Notes: a model not told the origin generated them from the sequence alone. A DNA stretch of 5,532 bases from Syntrophaceae bacterium (GCA_003165115.1 PLSJ01000390.1:1-5532); one strand, 5' to 3'; shown: positions 1 to 5,444, counted from the first letter of the stretch. Made by a program: numbers and translations.

Positions 1-240
1 GTCACGCCCGATTCTCTCGACCGCATGGTCGCAGTCTCTTACGGGAACCTGGCCCTCAATCAGGTCGCCTCAGGCTATACCGGTCGCATGGTCGCTCTCC
101 AGCAGGGGGTTTACACGACCGTCCCCGTAGAGTTGGTGACCGCGGCAAAAAAACATGTCGATGTAACGGCCCTTTACGATTCCGAGAACTACCGGCCCAA
201 GGTAAGGAACATGCTTGGCAAGCCCATATTCCTTTACTGA
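1..240 (+). CDS. 6-phosphofructokinase, C-terminal fragment (5' end outside window)
   Basis: The frame is open from base 1 and ends at TGA 238-240, giving the last 79 residues of a protein that starts upstream. The visible part carries the C-terminal signature of bacterial phosphofructokinases: an AVSYGNLAL segment, then GRMVALQQGVYTTVP, and a terminal YRPKVRNMLGKPIFLY block. The enzyme phosphorylates fructose 6-phosphate to fructose 1,6-bisphosphate in cytosolic glycolysis. The residues that distinguish ATP-dependent from pyrophosphate-dependent enzymes lie in the missing N-terminal part, so the phosphoryl donor cannot be called and no symbol is given. The ATG at 25 is internal and is not the start. 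The gene is followed by 62 bp before ilvA, without a convincing terminator, so some read-through into ilvA is possible. Confidence 0.88.
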   Translation, partial: VTPDSLDRMVAVSYGNLALNQVASGYTGRMVALQQGVYTTVPVELVTAAKKHVDVTALYDSENYRPKVRNMLGKPIFLY

Positions 241-277
241 TGCCGGTATTATTTTCTCCATTCAGGGCGCGCAAAAG

Positions 278-290
278 ATAATCCGATTAT
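278..290. repeat. 13-bp palindrome overlapping the ilvA -10 box (operator candidate)
   Basis: ATAATC-C-GATTAT is a perfect inverted repeat with 6-bp arms around one central base. Its right arm shares bases 288-290 with the TATAAT box at 288-293. A protein bound here would block RNA polymerase, so it could be a repressor site. AT-rich palindromes of this size also arise by chance near -10 boxes, and no regulator gene is nearby. Confidence 0.35.
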
Positions 291-293
291 AAT
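288..293 (+). promoter_or_regulatory. -10 box of ilvA promoter; probable leaderless start
   Basis: TATAAT is a perfect sigma-70 -10 hexamer. Transcription would be expected about 7 bases downstream, around 299-302, essentially at the ilvA ATG (303). No good -35 hexamer lies 16-18 bp upstream (that stretch is GC-rich) and there is no extended TGn motif, so activation by a bound protein may be needed. No Shine-Dalgarno sequence precedes the ATG, which agrees with a leaderless mRNA. Confidence 0.5.
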
Positions 294-302
294 TTCTCTC
301 AT

Positions 303-1490
303 ATGGTGACGCTCGCCGATATAAAGGCGGCCCGTGCGCTGGTGATGCCTTTCATTCATCGAACACCCCTGCTCCGGTCCGGCTCCCTGTCAGGGATCAC
401 CGGCGCGGACGTCTACATCAAGGCCGAAATTCTGCAGAAGACAGGCTCGTTCAAGGTAAGGGGCGCATTCAATAAGATAGCGAGCATCGGAAAAGGGAAC
501 GTAGCGGCGGCGTCCATGGGAAACCATGCGCAGGCCGTTGCTTTTGCGGCCCGGAGGCTCGGGATGCATGCGCTGATCGTCATGCCGAAAACCGTTTCCA
601 TTGTGAAGGAAGAGGCTACGAGGGGGTATGGCGCCAACGTGGAGCTTTACGGAGAGAACTTCCAGGAGGCCCTCGATCACGCCCTCACCCTCGATGGGTA
701 CACGTTCGTCCATGCCTACGACGACGAGCAGGTGATCGCAGGGCAGGGCACGGTCTGTCTCGAGATTGACGATGATCTCGACGGCATCGACGCGGTGCTC
801 GTTCCCGTGGGTGGAGGAGGACTTATCGCGGGATGCGCGGTTGCCATAAAGGAAGCCTTCCCCAAAACACAGGTCCTGGGGGTACAGGCGCAGGCAGCGC
901 CTTCAGCATTTCTCTCGCTCAAAGAGGGGGTTCCTGTCAGCACTCAGCCCCTCCATACACTGGCCGACGGCATAGCCGTCGGCCGGGTCGGCGAGAAGAC
1001 ATTGCCCCTGATAAAGAAGTACGTGGACGAGATACTGACGGTCGGAGAGGAGACGATCGCCATGTCCATACTGCTCTTTATGGAACGAAGCAAGTTCGTC
1101 GTTGAGGGCGCCGGAGCGGTGGGGCTCGCGGCCCTCATCGAAAACAAGGAGCGCTTCAGGGGAAAGCGGGTCGTCTTGATCGCAAGCGGGGGCAACATAG
1201 ATTTAACCCTTATCGACAGGATGATCTATAAGGGGCTGTTGACCTCGGGCAGGGTCGTCGTCTTCGAGGTCACCGCGGACGACGTGCCCGGCCGCCTGGA
1301 AGCGCTGGCCGGCATCATCGCCTCTCACAGGGGGAACATCCTCAACGTGGTGCACGACCGGCTTCTCGCGGACCTGCCCATAGGGAAAACACGGGTAATA
1401 TTCATTGTGGAGACACGCAGGCCGGCCCATCTGGATGAGATCGTCGGGGAGATCGAGGCAAGGGGGTACGAAGTGAAAAAAAGGGTCTGA
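303..1490 (+). CDS. ilvA: threonine ammonia-lyase (threonine deaminase), medium form with ACT domain
   Basis: This 395-residue protein is a PLP-dependent fold-type II enzyme that converts L-threonine to 2-oxobutyrate and ammonia, feeding isoleucine synthesis or threonine catabolism. Residues 1-315 are the catalytic domain: HRTPLL near 19-24, the PLP lysine K51 in KTGSFKVRGA, the SMGNHAQ loop at 71-77, the glycine-rich phosphate loop PVGGGGLIAG at 168-177 and SGGNID at 295-300. Residues 316-395 form one ACT-type regulatory domain (VPGRLEALAGIIASHRGNIL), as in the roughly 400-residue medium form. The start at 303 matches the family N-terminus (MVTLADIKAAR) but has no ribosome-binding site; see the -10 box entry. 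Oddities: the usual SAGNHAQG reads SMGNHAQA, and the stretch between K51 and this loop is several residues shorter than in typical relatives. Serine dehydratase activity or use of a related hydroxy-amino acid cannot be excluded. Confidence 0.93.
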   Translation: MVTLADIKAARALVMPFIHRTPLLRSGSLSGITGADVYIKAEILQKTGSFKVRGAFNKIASIGKGNVAAASMGNHAQAVAFAARRLGMHALIVMPKTVSIVKEEATRGYGANVELYGENFQEALDHALTLDGYTFVHAYDDEQVIAGQGTVCLEIDDDLDGIDAVLVPVGGGGLIAGCAVAIKEAFPKTQVLGVQAQAAPSAFLSLKEGVPVSTQPLHTLADGIAVGRVGEKTLPLIKKYVDEILTVGEETIAMSILLFMERSKFVVEGAGAVGLAALIENKERFRGKRVVLIASGGNIDLTLIDRMIYKGLLTSGRVVVFEVTADDVPGRLEALAGIIASHRGNILNVVHDRLLADLPIGKTRVIFIVETRRPAHLDEIVGEIEARGYEVKKRV

Positions 1491-1501
1491 GAGAGGGGAT
1501 A

Positions 1502-2404
1502 ATGGTCTTGCACGGCATCGTGATTCATGGAGGCGTAGGCTCATCGACGAGGCTCACCCGCACGTGCAACACCATCTGTCACACCGCGGCGGGGATGCTT
1601 GAAGAGGGAAGGGCGGCCCTGGAAGCAGCGACCGCTGCCGTCCGTCTCCTCGAGGATGACGGCAGGTTTAACGCGGGCAGCGGCTCTACGTTGCGTCTGG
1701 ATGGAGTGACGGTGGAGATGGACGCCGCCGTGATGGATTCGTCTGGCCGCATAGGCGCCGTCATGGCCTTGAGAGATGTGAAGAACCCGGTCCTCGTCGC
1801 GCGGGCCGTGACCGATACGCCTCACGTCGCGCTGGCCGGGCGGGGCGCGGCCTTGTTTGCGAGAGTCATGGGTTTCGGACCCTCCGCTCCTGTTTCCGAC
1901 AGGACCCTTCGGCGGTACAGGAAGATGCAGCGGCTTGTCAGGGAGGGGAAACTTCACGAGAAAGACGCGCGGTGGAAAGAGTCGGACGTACACCGGCTGT
2001 GGAACTTCGAGGTGTCCTACGATGATGCGTTTCCTCTCGATACGGTGGGGGCCGTGGCGCTGGACCTGTCCGGTGCGTTTGCGGTTGCCGCGTCGACGGG
2101 GGGAGCCGCTCCGATGATGATGGGGAGGGTCGGTGATACCGCTATGGTCGGCTCTGGCCTTTACGCCGGTCCCGTTGCCGCCGTCGCGGCCACGGGCATC
2201 GGGGAAGAGATCATACGGAGGCTGCTCGCAAGAACCGTGTACGACTTCATCGCCGGTGGGCAACCGGTAAAGGCGGCCTGCGAAAGAGGCGTTTCTCTGT
2301 TTCCTCGTGAGATACCGGTCGGTATTATCGCCCTTTCACAAGAGGGGTACGGCATCGCGGCAAACAGGCGCATGGCTGCCTGCGGCCTCGTCAGGGAAGC
2401 CTAA
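1502..2404 (+). CDS. iaaA: isoaspartyl peptidase / L-asparaginase (Ntn-hydrolase, plant-type)
   Basis: This 300-residue protein matches the usual length of the plant-type asparaginase family, which is made as a precursor, cleaves itself and hydrolyses isoaspartyl dipeptides and asparagine. The N-terminal IVIHGGVGS (6-14) and FNAGSGS (56-62) motifs fit the family. The self-cleavage site and nucleophile are LD-T181-VGAVALD. The second conserved threonine is T199 in ASTGG (alignment to the E. coli enzyme from memory). R209 and D212 in GRVGD and the TGIGE loop (231-235) are the substrate-binding elements. The residues between STGG and GRVGD (AAPMMM) lack the lysine and proline of the E. coli enzyme, but this stretch varies in the family. 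No signal peptide is seen, so it acts in the cytoplasm. The ATG at 1502 has an AGAGGGG ribosome-binding site just upstream and lies 11 bp after the ilvA stop, so the two genes are likely co-transcribed. It could also be a homologous aspartylglucosaminidase-like hydrolase. Confidence 0.9.
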   Translation: MVLHGIVIHGGVGSSTRLTRTCNTICHTAAGMLEEGRAALEAATAAVRLLEDDGRFNAGSGSTLRLDGVTVEMDAAVMDSSGRIGAVMALRDVKNPVLVARAVTDTPHVALAGRGAALFARVMGFGPSAPVSDRTLRRYRKMQRLVREGKLHEKDARWKESDVHRLWNFEVSYDDAFPLDTVGAVALDLSGAFAVAASTGGAAPMMMGRVGDTAMVGSGLYAGPVAAVAATGIGEEIIRRLLARTVYDFIAGGQPVKAACERGVSLFPREIPVGIIALSQEGYGIAANRRMAACGLVREA

Positions 2405-2421
2405 AATTGTACGCGGACAAG

Positions 2422-2595
2422 TCACTTTCTCGCCTTCCGCTCCTTCCTGCCGCGGCTGACCGAAGCCTTCATTGACTTCACCTCCCGGCAGTAGTCGCAC
2501 ATGCCCTCGCTGTCGAGGAGGTCCGAAAAAATCCTTTTCCCGCACCTTAAACATAACCTGTACCATGGCTTGATGGCGGTTCCTGTGTTCTGCAT
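2422..2595 (-). CDS. 57-residue zinc-ribbon microprotein
   Basis: On the minus strand, an ATG (complement of 2593-2595) opens a 57-codon frame ending at TGA (complement of 2422-2424). The protein has two CxxC pairs, C15-LR-C18-G and C33-DY-C36, spaced 14 residues apart. This is the layout of a treble-clef or zinc-ribbon knuckle. A very basic tail follows (SRGRKERKARK). Together these suggest a small metal-binding protein that contacts nucleic acid or a nucleic-acid-binding partner; the function is unknown. A weak GGGGA ribosome-binding sequence sits a few bases upstream, and a good sigma-70 promoter (2638-2666) lies at a sensible distance. The gene is convergent with the asparaginase gene (17 bp between stops) and divergent from the radical SAM gene. 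The stand-alone promoter, the Cys spacing and the lack of any competing gene here are the reasons for calling it real. A longer minus-strand frame overlapping it has no such motifs and is judged a shadow. Confidence 0.72.
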   Translation of the reverse strand: MQNTGTAIKPWYRLCLRCGKRIFSDLLDSEGMCDYCREVKSMKASVSRGRKERKARK

Positions 2596-2637
2596 GTGAT
2601 TCCCCGGGTTCTTGTGAACTTGAACCGAACGAGACCA

Positions 2638-2666
2638 ATTTTATCCCCCCGCGAGGTTCCGGTCAA
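2638..2666 (-). promoter_or_regulatory. sigma-70 promoter of the zinc-ribbon gene
   Basis: Read on the minus strand, the -35 hexamer TTGACC (complement of 2661-2666) is followed by a 17-bp spacer and the -10 hexamer TAAAAT (complement of 2638-2643). Both hexamers match consensus at 5 of 6 positions with optimal spacing. Transcription should start near 2630, giving a leader of about 35 nt before the ATG at 2595. Confidence 0.62.
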
Positions 2667-2767
2667 GATAATTTTGTAAAATCTTTCATCATCGCTTCGT
2701 ATGACCCGGCGGGTGGTGGGAATCCATCTCCGGGGGGCATCCGGGCATGCGAATAGAGGCTGGCTGG

Positions 2768-2796
2768 TTGACAAAAGTTTCGGCGGCCCTTACCAT
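2768..2796 (+). promoter_or_regulatory. sigma-70 promoter of the radical SAM gene
   Basis: A perfect -35 TTGACA (2768-2773) is followed by a 17-bp spacer and TACCAT (2791-2796, 4 of 6 matches to TATAAT). The expected transcription start is near 2803, giving a leader of about 60 nt. Because it lies inside the frame that runs upstream of the radical SAM start, it argues against any longer protein starting at 2701. Confidence 0.55.
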
Positions 2797-2816
2797 AGAA
2801 AGGGGTTCGGAAGTTG

Positions 2817-2832
2817 TGCCGGGAAACCGGCA
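2817..2832 (+). other. GAAA-tetraloop hairpin in the radical SAM leader
   Basis: TGCCGG-GAAA-CCGGCA forms a 6-bp GC-rich stem closed by a GNRA-class tetraloop, about 15 nt from the predicted 5' end and 17 nt ahead of the Shine-Dalgarno. It may stabilise the mRNA 5' end or be one arm of a larger fold. It leaves the ribosome-binding site free and has no U-run, so it is not a terminator. Confidence 0.45.
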
Positions 2833-2849
2833 TCCGGCGCCCGTCATTC

Positions 2850-2856
2850 AGGAGGT
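2850..2856 (+). promoter_or_regulatory. strong ribosome-binding site that sets the radical SAM start
   Basis: AGGAGGT lies six bases before ATG 2863. The alternative in-frame ATG at 2701 lies upstream of the predicted promoter, and its 54 extra residues (RRVVGIHLRGASGHANRG...) do not look like a protein domain. The start at 2863 also gives the MKLTVIQPS beginning expected of a B12-binding domain. Confidence 0.8.
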
Positions 2857-2862
2857 CGAGGC

Positions 2863-4182
2863 ATGAAATTAACTGTCATCCAGCCGTCCCATTACCGCTC
2901 GAAGTCGGAGCGGTTGCCTTGCAAGATTAAGAGGCGGCGGTTGATCGGTCTTACCCTTCCCTACCTCGCGGCCCTGACCCCTCCTGGATGGGAGGTCACG
3001 TTGGTTGACGAGCAGCTCACCGGAATCGATTTCGGCGCCCCCGTGGATCTCGTTGCCCTGACAACCTGGACGATCAACTCTTTTCGGGCCTACGAGATTG
3101 CCGACGCGTTCAGGCGGCGAGGGGTCTCTGTCATCATGGGCGGCCCCCATACCTACTTCTACCCCGATGAATCGGCGGCGCACTGCGACGCGGTCGGCAT
3201 CGGCGAGGGGGAAACCATATGGCCCCAGATGCTCGATGACTTCGCCAATGGACGCCTCAAAAGGCTCTATCGTGCGCCTCTTCTCCCGGACCTGGCCAAC
3301 CTGCCGATGCCCCGGTACGACCTTCTCGACCTTTCAAGACACGGGTTGATAAAGACCTATTCGGTGCAGGCTTCGCGTGGATGCCCTTTTGAGTGCGAAT
3401 TCTGCTCCGAACGCTTTTACCTCGGCCATCGTTACCGCTACCGGCCCGTCCGGGATGTGATCGAGGAAATCAGGAACAGCCGGGCTCGTTATGTCTTCTT
3501 CGCCGACAGCAATTTCGCCGGGCGGCCGTCTCACACGGCGGAGCTTATGGAGGCCCTCATACCCCTGAAAATTCACTGGTCGGCCTTATGGCCCGCCTAC
3601 CTGTGCAACGACGGGAAGCTGATGGACCTGGCGACGAAAAGCGGCCTCCTCCATCTGAACCTCGGTATGGAGAGCATAGATCGGGCGACGCTGGCGGGGT
3701 TGAAGAAGATGAGTGATAAAGTCAAAAACTACAGGGAGACCCTCGACAACCTTCGAAGAAGAGATATAAGTTATTCCCTGAACTTCATTTTCGGGTGGGA
3801 TACGGAAACGGAGGACATTTTTGCGTCTACCCTGGCCTTCCTCCGGAACGAGAAGGTGCCGGCGGCCTACTTCAATATACTCACCCCCCATAAAGGCACC
3901 CCCCTATACGACCGCATGAAGGCTGAAGACAGGATCATCGATATCGATGACATGGGCAGGTGGCCCGGCATTCATTGCCATATCAAGCCCGGTTACTGCA
4001 CGGCAGAGACGCTTGAGATGCGCGTCAAGGCGATGTACCGCGAATTCTACAGCTATCCCTCGATCTTTGCCCGCCTGCCCCTGCCTATCAGGCAGACCCG
4101 CATCGCATCGTGGATAGTCAACCTGGAGCAGAGAAAAGTTTCCAGGGAGGGTGACAAGGAAGAAAACTTCGACCACTACTAA
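2863..4182 (+). CDS. B12-binding-domain radical SAM enzyme, substrate unknown
   Basis: This 439-residue cytosolic protein has the two-domain layout of cobalamin-type radical SAM enzymes (BchE/methylase-like class B). Residues 1-140 form a Rossmann-like B12-binding domain: beta strand KLTVIQPS, then LTLPYLAALTPPGWEVTLVDE, RAYEIADAFRRRGVSVIMGGPH (M92-G-G-P-H96) and DAVGIGEGE. There is no DxHxxG motif, as is common in this class, so any cobalamin would bind without a lower-axial His from that motif. Residues about 165-390 are the radical SAM core with the [4Fe-4S] cluster motif C174-xxx-C178-xx-C181, followed by FADSNF (D215 inside), LNLGMES and a later NFIFGWDTETED strand. The C-terminal tail is short, with no added domain. 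Such enzymes methylate unactivated carbons or phosphorus, or catalyse rearrangements and ring formation; the substrate cannot be read from the sequence. No partner biosynthetic genes sit beside it. A promoter, a leader hairpin and a strong ribosome-binding site precede it. Confidence 0.88.
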   Translation: MKLTVIQPSHYRSKSERLPCKIKRRRLIGLTLPYLAALTPPGWEVTLVDEQLTGIDFGAPVDLVALTTWTINSFRAYEIADAFRRRGVSVIMGGPHTYFYPDESAAHCDAVGIGEGETIWPQMLDDFANGRLKRLYRAPLLPDLANLPMPRYDLLDLSRHGLIKTYSVQASRGCPFECEFCSERFYLGHRYRYRPVRDVIEEIRNSRARYVFFADSNFAGRPSHTAELMEALIPLKIHWSALWPAYLCNDGKLMDLATKSGLLHLNLGMESIDRATLAGLKKMSDKVKNYRETLDNLRRRDISYSLNFIFGWDTETEDIFASTLAFLRNEKVPAAYFNILTPHKGTPLYDRMKAEDRIIDIDDMGRWPGIHCHIKPGYCTAETLEMRVKAMYREFYSYPSIFARLPLPIRQTRIASWIVNLEQRKVSREGDKEENFDHY

Positions 4183-4344
4183 GCGGGTTTTTATGTGACT
4201 AACCGCGTGGTGAGAGCATGGAGAAAAGCGGATGGCTACATTTATGTAGGCCGCCTGGCTCTATCCCACTGTTTCGTAACCTTCGATGGACACCACCCGC
4301 TTCCTTCGACCTTAATCGAACGTTAACCGAAGAGGAACTCCGAC
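4183..4344 (+). other. structured intergenic/3'-UTR region with several hairpins
   Basis: No convincing gene lies here. From the radical SAM stop, the sequence can fold into a GCGG(G)TT/AACCGC stem with one bulged G (4183-4206) and a two-part hairpin GCGG...CTACA-TTTA-TGTAG...CCGC (4228-4254). A third hairpin, TTCGA-CCTTAA-TCGAA (4305-4320), precedes the terminator hairpin. The row of hairpins ending in an intrinsic terminator resembles a long structured trailer, a small RNA or a regulatory leader remnant. I could not match it to a known riboswitch consensus by eye. A 100-codon frame from ATG 4218 crosses it, but that frame runs straight through the terminator hairpin and its T-run and has no recognisable domain. 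Confidence 0.4.
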
Positions 4345-4377
4345 AGGCGCAATTGGTGGCAATTGCGCCTTTTTTTT
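4345..4377 (+). terminator. rho-independent terminator
   Basis: A perfect 10-bp stem (GGCGCAATTG / CAATTGCGCC, arms at 4346-4355 and 4360-4369) with a GTGG loop is followed by eight T residues (4370-4377); A4345 can also pair with T4370. This ends transcription from the radical SAM gene or from the structured RNA upstream, and separates both from the outer-membrane gene. Confidence 0.93.
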
Positions 4378-4413
4378 ATGCAGCAAAAGTATTTAACCTC
4401 ACCTTCGAGTGTA

Positions 4414-4429
4414 TGGCACGGTTATTGAA
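4414..4429 (+). promoter_or_regulatory. sigma-54-like -24/-12 promoter candidate for the outer-membrane gene
   Basis: TGGCACGGTTATTGAA matches the sigma-54 pattern TGGCACG-N4-TTGCA, with a perfect -24 block and correct GG-N10 spacing. The -12 dinucleotide is GA instead of the highly conserved GC, a serious weakness. Transcription would begin near 4440, leaving a leader of about 150 nt before ATG 4593. The only sigma-70 alternative seen nearby (TTGAAT-N18-TATTCG) is poor. Confidence 0.35.
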
Positions 4430-4577
4430 TATGGATGAGAGCATGGGCTATTCGCGAGAGGAGGCGCAGAAGGTGAAGGTGGAACCATTACTTATTCTCA
4501 CAGTCCGTCTGATTTGCTAAAGGAAGTGCGTTGTGCTCGGTTTCAAGAAACTGAAAGACCGAAATACTACAGAGAGA

Positions 4578-4585
4578 GGGAGGAG
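4578..4585 (+). promoter_or_regulatory. ribosome-binding site that sets the outer-membrane protein start
   Basis: GGGAGGAG sits seven bases before ATG 4593. Starting there places a normal short basic n-region (MKRSCGAIR) ahead of the hydrophobic signal core. The upstream GTG 4533 would add 20 charged residues in front of the signal peptide. Confidence 0.75.
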
Positions 4586-4592
4586 TGCGGTA

Positions 4593-5438
4593 ATGAAGAG
4601 ATCATGTGGCGCCATCAGGATTTTTCTCATAAGCATGCTGGTATTGTTATCGGGAACGGGCATTGCCCTGGCGACACCCTCAACCACCTATTGGTCGGTG
4701 ATGACCCCCGACATACAGCCATTCGGCGTGCTTCATATCGGCGTGGATAACTATTTCACGATCGGCAAGACCAACAGGGCCGGGGGTGGTAACTTCCCGA
4801 CTGACGTTGGCCTCACCATGGGAGTCCTCCCCTTTGAGAAGATACAGATGGAGGTAGGTATCGATTCCCTCGAGCCCTTGAACTGGGAACCGAGCGGCAC
4901 CCAGTTCCATGTGTCACCCTATTCCTACAATGCAAAATTAGGCTCGCCGGAGGGTGTGTGGTTTAAGGAGTCACCCGCGCTCTATGTCGGTTATTTCGCC
5001 GGCGGCTTTGCCCATCACGGCGTTCCCAGCAACCTCACGGCCCTGGACACCTTTTACGGCACGATCGGCAAGACCATACCCTACCTCGGCCGGTTTTCGT
5101 TCGGTCCCTACATCGGCAGCTCGCGGGCCCTGGTCAACGGTTACGGGAATAAGGACAACACCGGATGGATGGCGGCTTGGGACCATGGTTTCCTTCCCGT
5201 AAAGGGTAAGGACGGGAAGGACGAATACAACCGGATCGTGCTTGCGGCCGATTACATCTCGGGCAACAACGTGCTAGGCGGGGGCGGTGTGGGCGTCTAC
5301 TATTTCTTCAATAAAGACATAAGCCTTCTCACCGGCCCGGTGTGGTTCAATGAACAGACCATCAACGGCAAGTGGAAATGGACGGTGCAGTTGGATATCA
5401 ACGTGGACGTTCTCAGCAACCTGTTCGCAAAGAAGTAA
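4593..5438 (+). CDS. exported protein, probable outer-membrane beta-barrel
   Basis: The 281-residue protein begins with a Sec signal peptide: basic KRSCGAIR, hydrophobic IFLISMLVLLSGTGIALA, and a likely cleavage after A27 (ALA|TP). The mature chain is rich in Gly, aromatic residues and short alternating strands, such as FGVLHIGVDNYFTIG, VGLTMGVLPFEKIQMEVGID, ALYVGYFAGGFA, GRFSFGPYIGS, IVLAADYIS, GGGVGVYYFF and KWKWTVQLDINVD. These are typical of outer-membrane beta-barrels, in which aromatic residues mark the membrane interface. There are no transmembrane helices after the signal, no lipobox and no cofactor motifs. The chain ends NLFAKK, not in the usual terminal aromatic residue, which slightly weakens the barrel call. 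I do not recognise a specific family; porin-like, sensor or structural roles are all possible. It follows a strong terminator and a 150-200 nt leader, so it is probably transcribed alone. Confidence 0.72.
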   Translation: MKRSCGAIRIFLISMLVLLSGTGIALATPSTTYWSVMTPDIQPFGVLHIGVDNYFTIGKTNRAGGGNFPTDVGLTMGVLPFEKIQMEVGIDSLEPLNWEPSGTQFHVSPYSYNAKLGSPEGVWFKESPALYVGYFAGGFAHHGVPSNLTALDTFYGTIGKTIPYLGRFSFGPYIGSSRALVNGYGNKDNTGWMAAWDHGFLPVKGKDGKDEYNRIVLAADYISGNNVLGGGGVGVYYFFNKDISLLTGPVWFNEQTINGKWKWTVQLDINVDVLSNLFAKK

Positions 5439-5444
5439 AGCGCA

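Larger units (their letters stand above)
4378..4592 (+). other. upstream region and leader of the outer-membrane protein gene
   Basis: This stretch lies between the terminator and the next start codon. It holds the sigma-54-like site and a perfect AGGAGG (4459-4464) placed eight bases before a GTG-started 15-codon frame (4473-4520). It also holds a hairpin formed by TCGGTTTC and GAAAGACCGA (4537-4562, with bulges) and the gene's own ribosome-binding site. A second, weaker AAGGAA precedes GTG 4533, which is in frame with the main gene and could add 20 residues. No established gene is seen. Confidence 0.4.

Noticed and set aside
1541..2263. 240-codon minus-strand frame opposite the asparaginase gene
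   Set aside because: It lies fully antisense to a confidently identified enzyme, is Arg/His/Pro-rich as expected of a high-GC shadow frame, and has no domain.
2405..2421. Terminator between the convergent asparaginase and zinc-ribbon genes
   Set aside because: The 17-bp gap contains no hairpin or T-run on either strand.
2336..2638. 100-codon minus-strand frame overlapping the zinc-ribbon gene in another frame
   Set aside because: It has no recognisable motif, extends into the asparaginase coding region, and begins at the predicted transcription start; the four-cysteine frame is far more protein-like.
2701..2862. 54-residue N-terminal extension of the radical SAM protein from ATG 2701
   Set aside because: The predicted promoter and the strong AGGAGGT lie inside it, the residues look non-coding, and the protein family begins at MKLTVIQPS (2863).
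4183..4344. c-di-GMP (GEMM), Moco, cobalamin or other known riboswitch
   Set aside because: A few short similarities (for example GTTAACCGAAG) were noticed, but the conserved core sequences of these classes are absent.
4218..4520. 100-codon plus-strand frame across the gap between the radical SAM and outer-membrane genes
   Set aside because: It runs through a perfect terminator stem and eight-T tract, has no good ribosome-binding site at its ATG, and shows no recognisable domain.
4533..4592. GTG 4533 as start of the outer-membrane protein
   Set aside because: It would place 20 charged residues before the signal peptide. ATG 4593 has the better-placed GGGAGGAG, although AAGGAA before 4533 keeps this from being certain.
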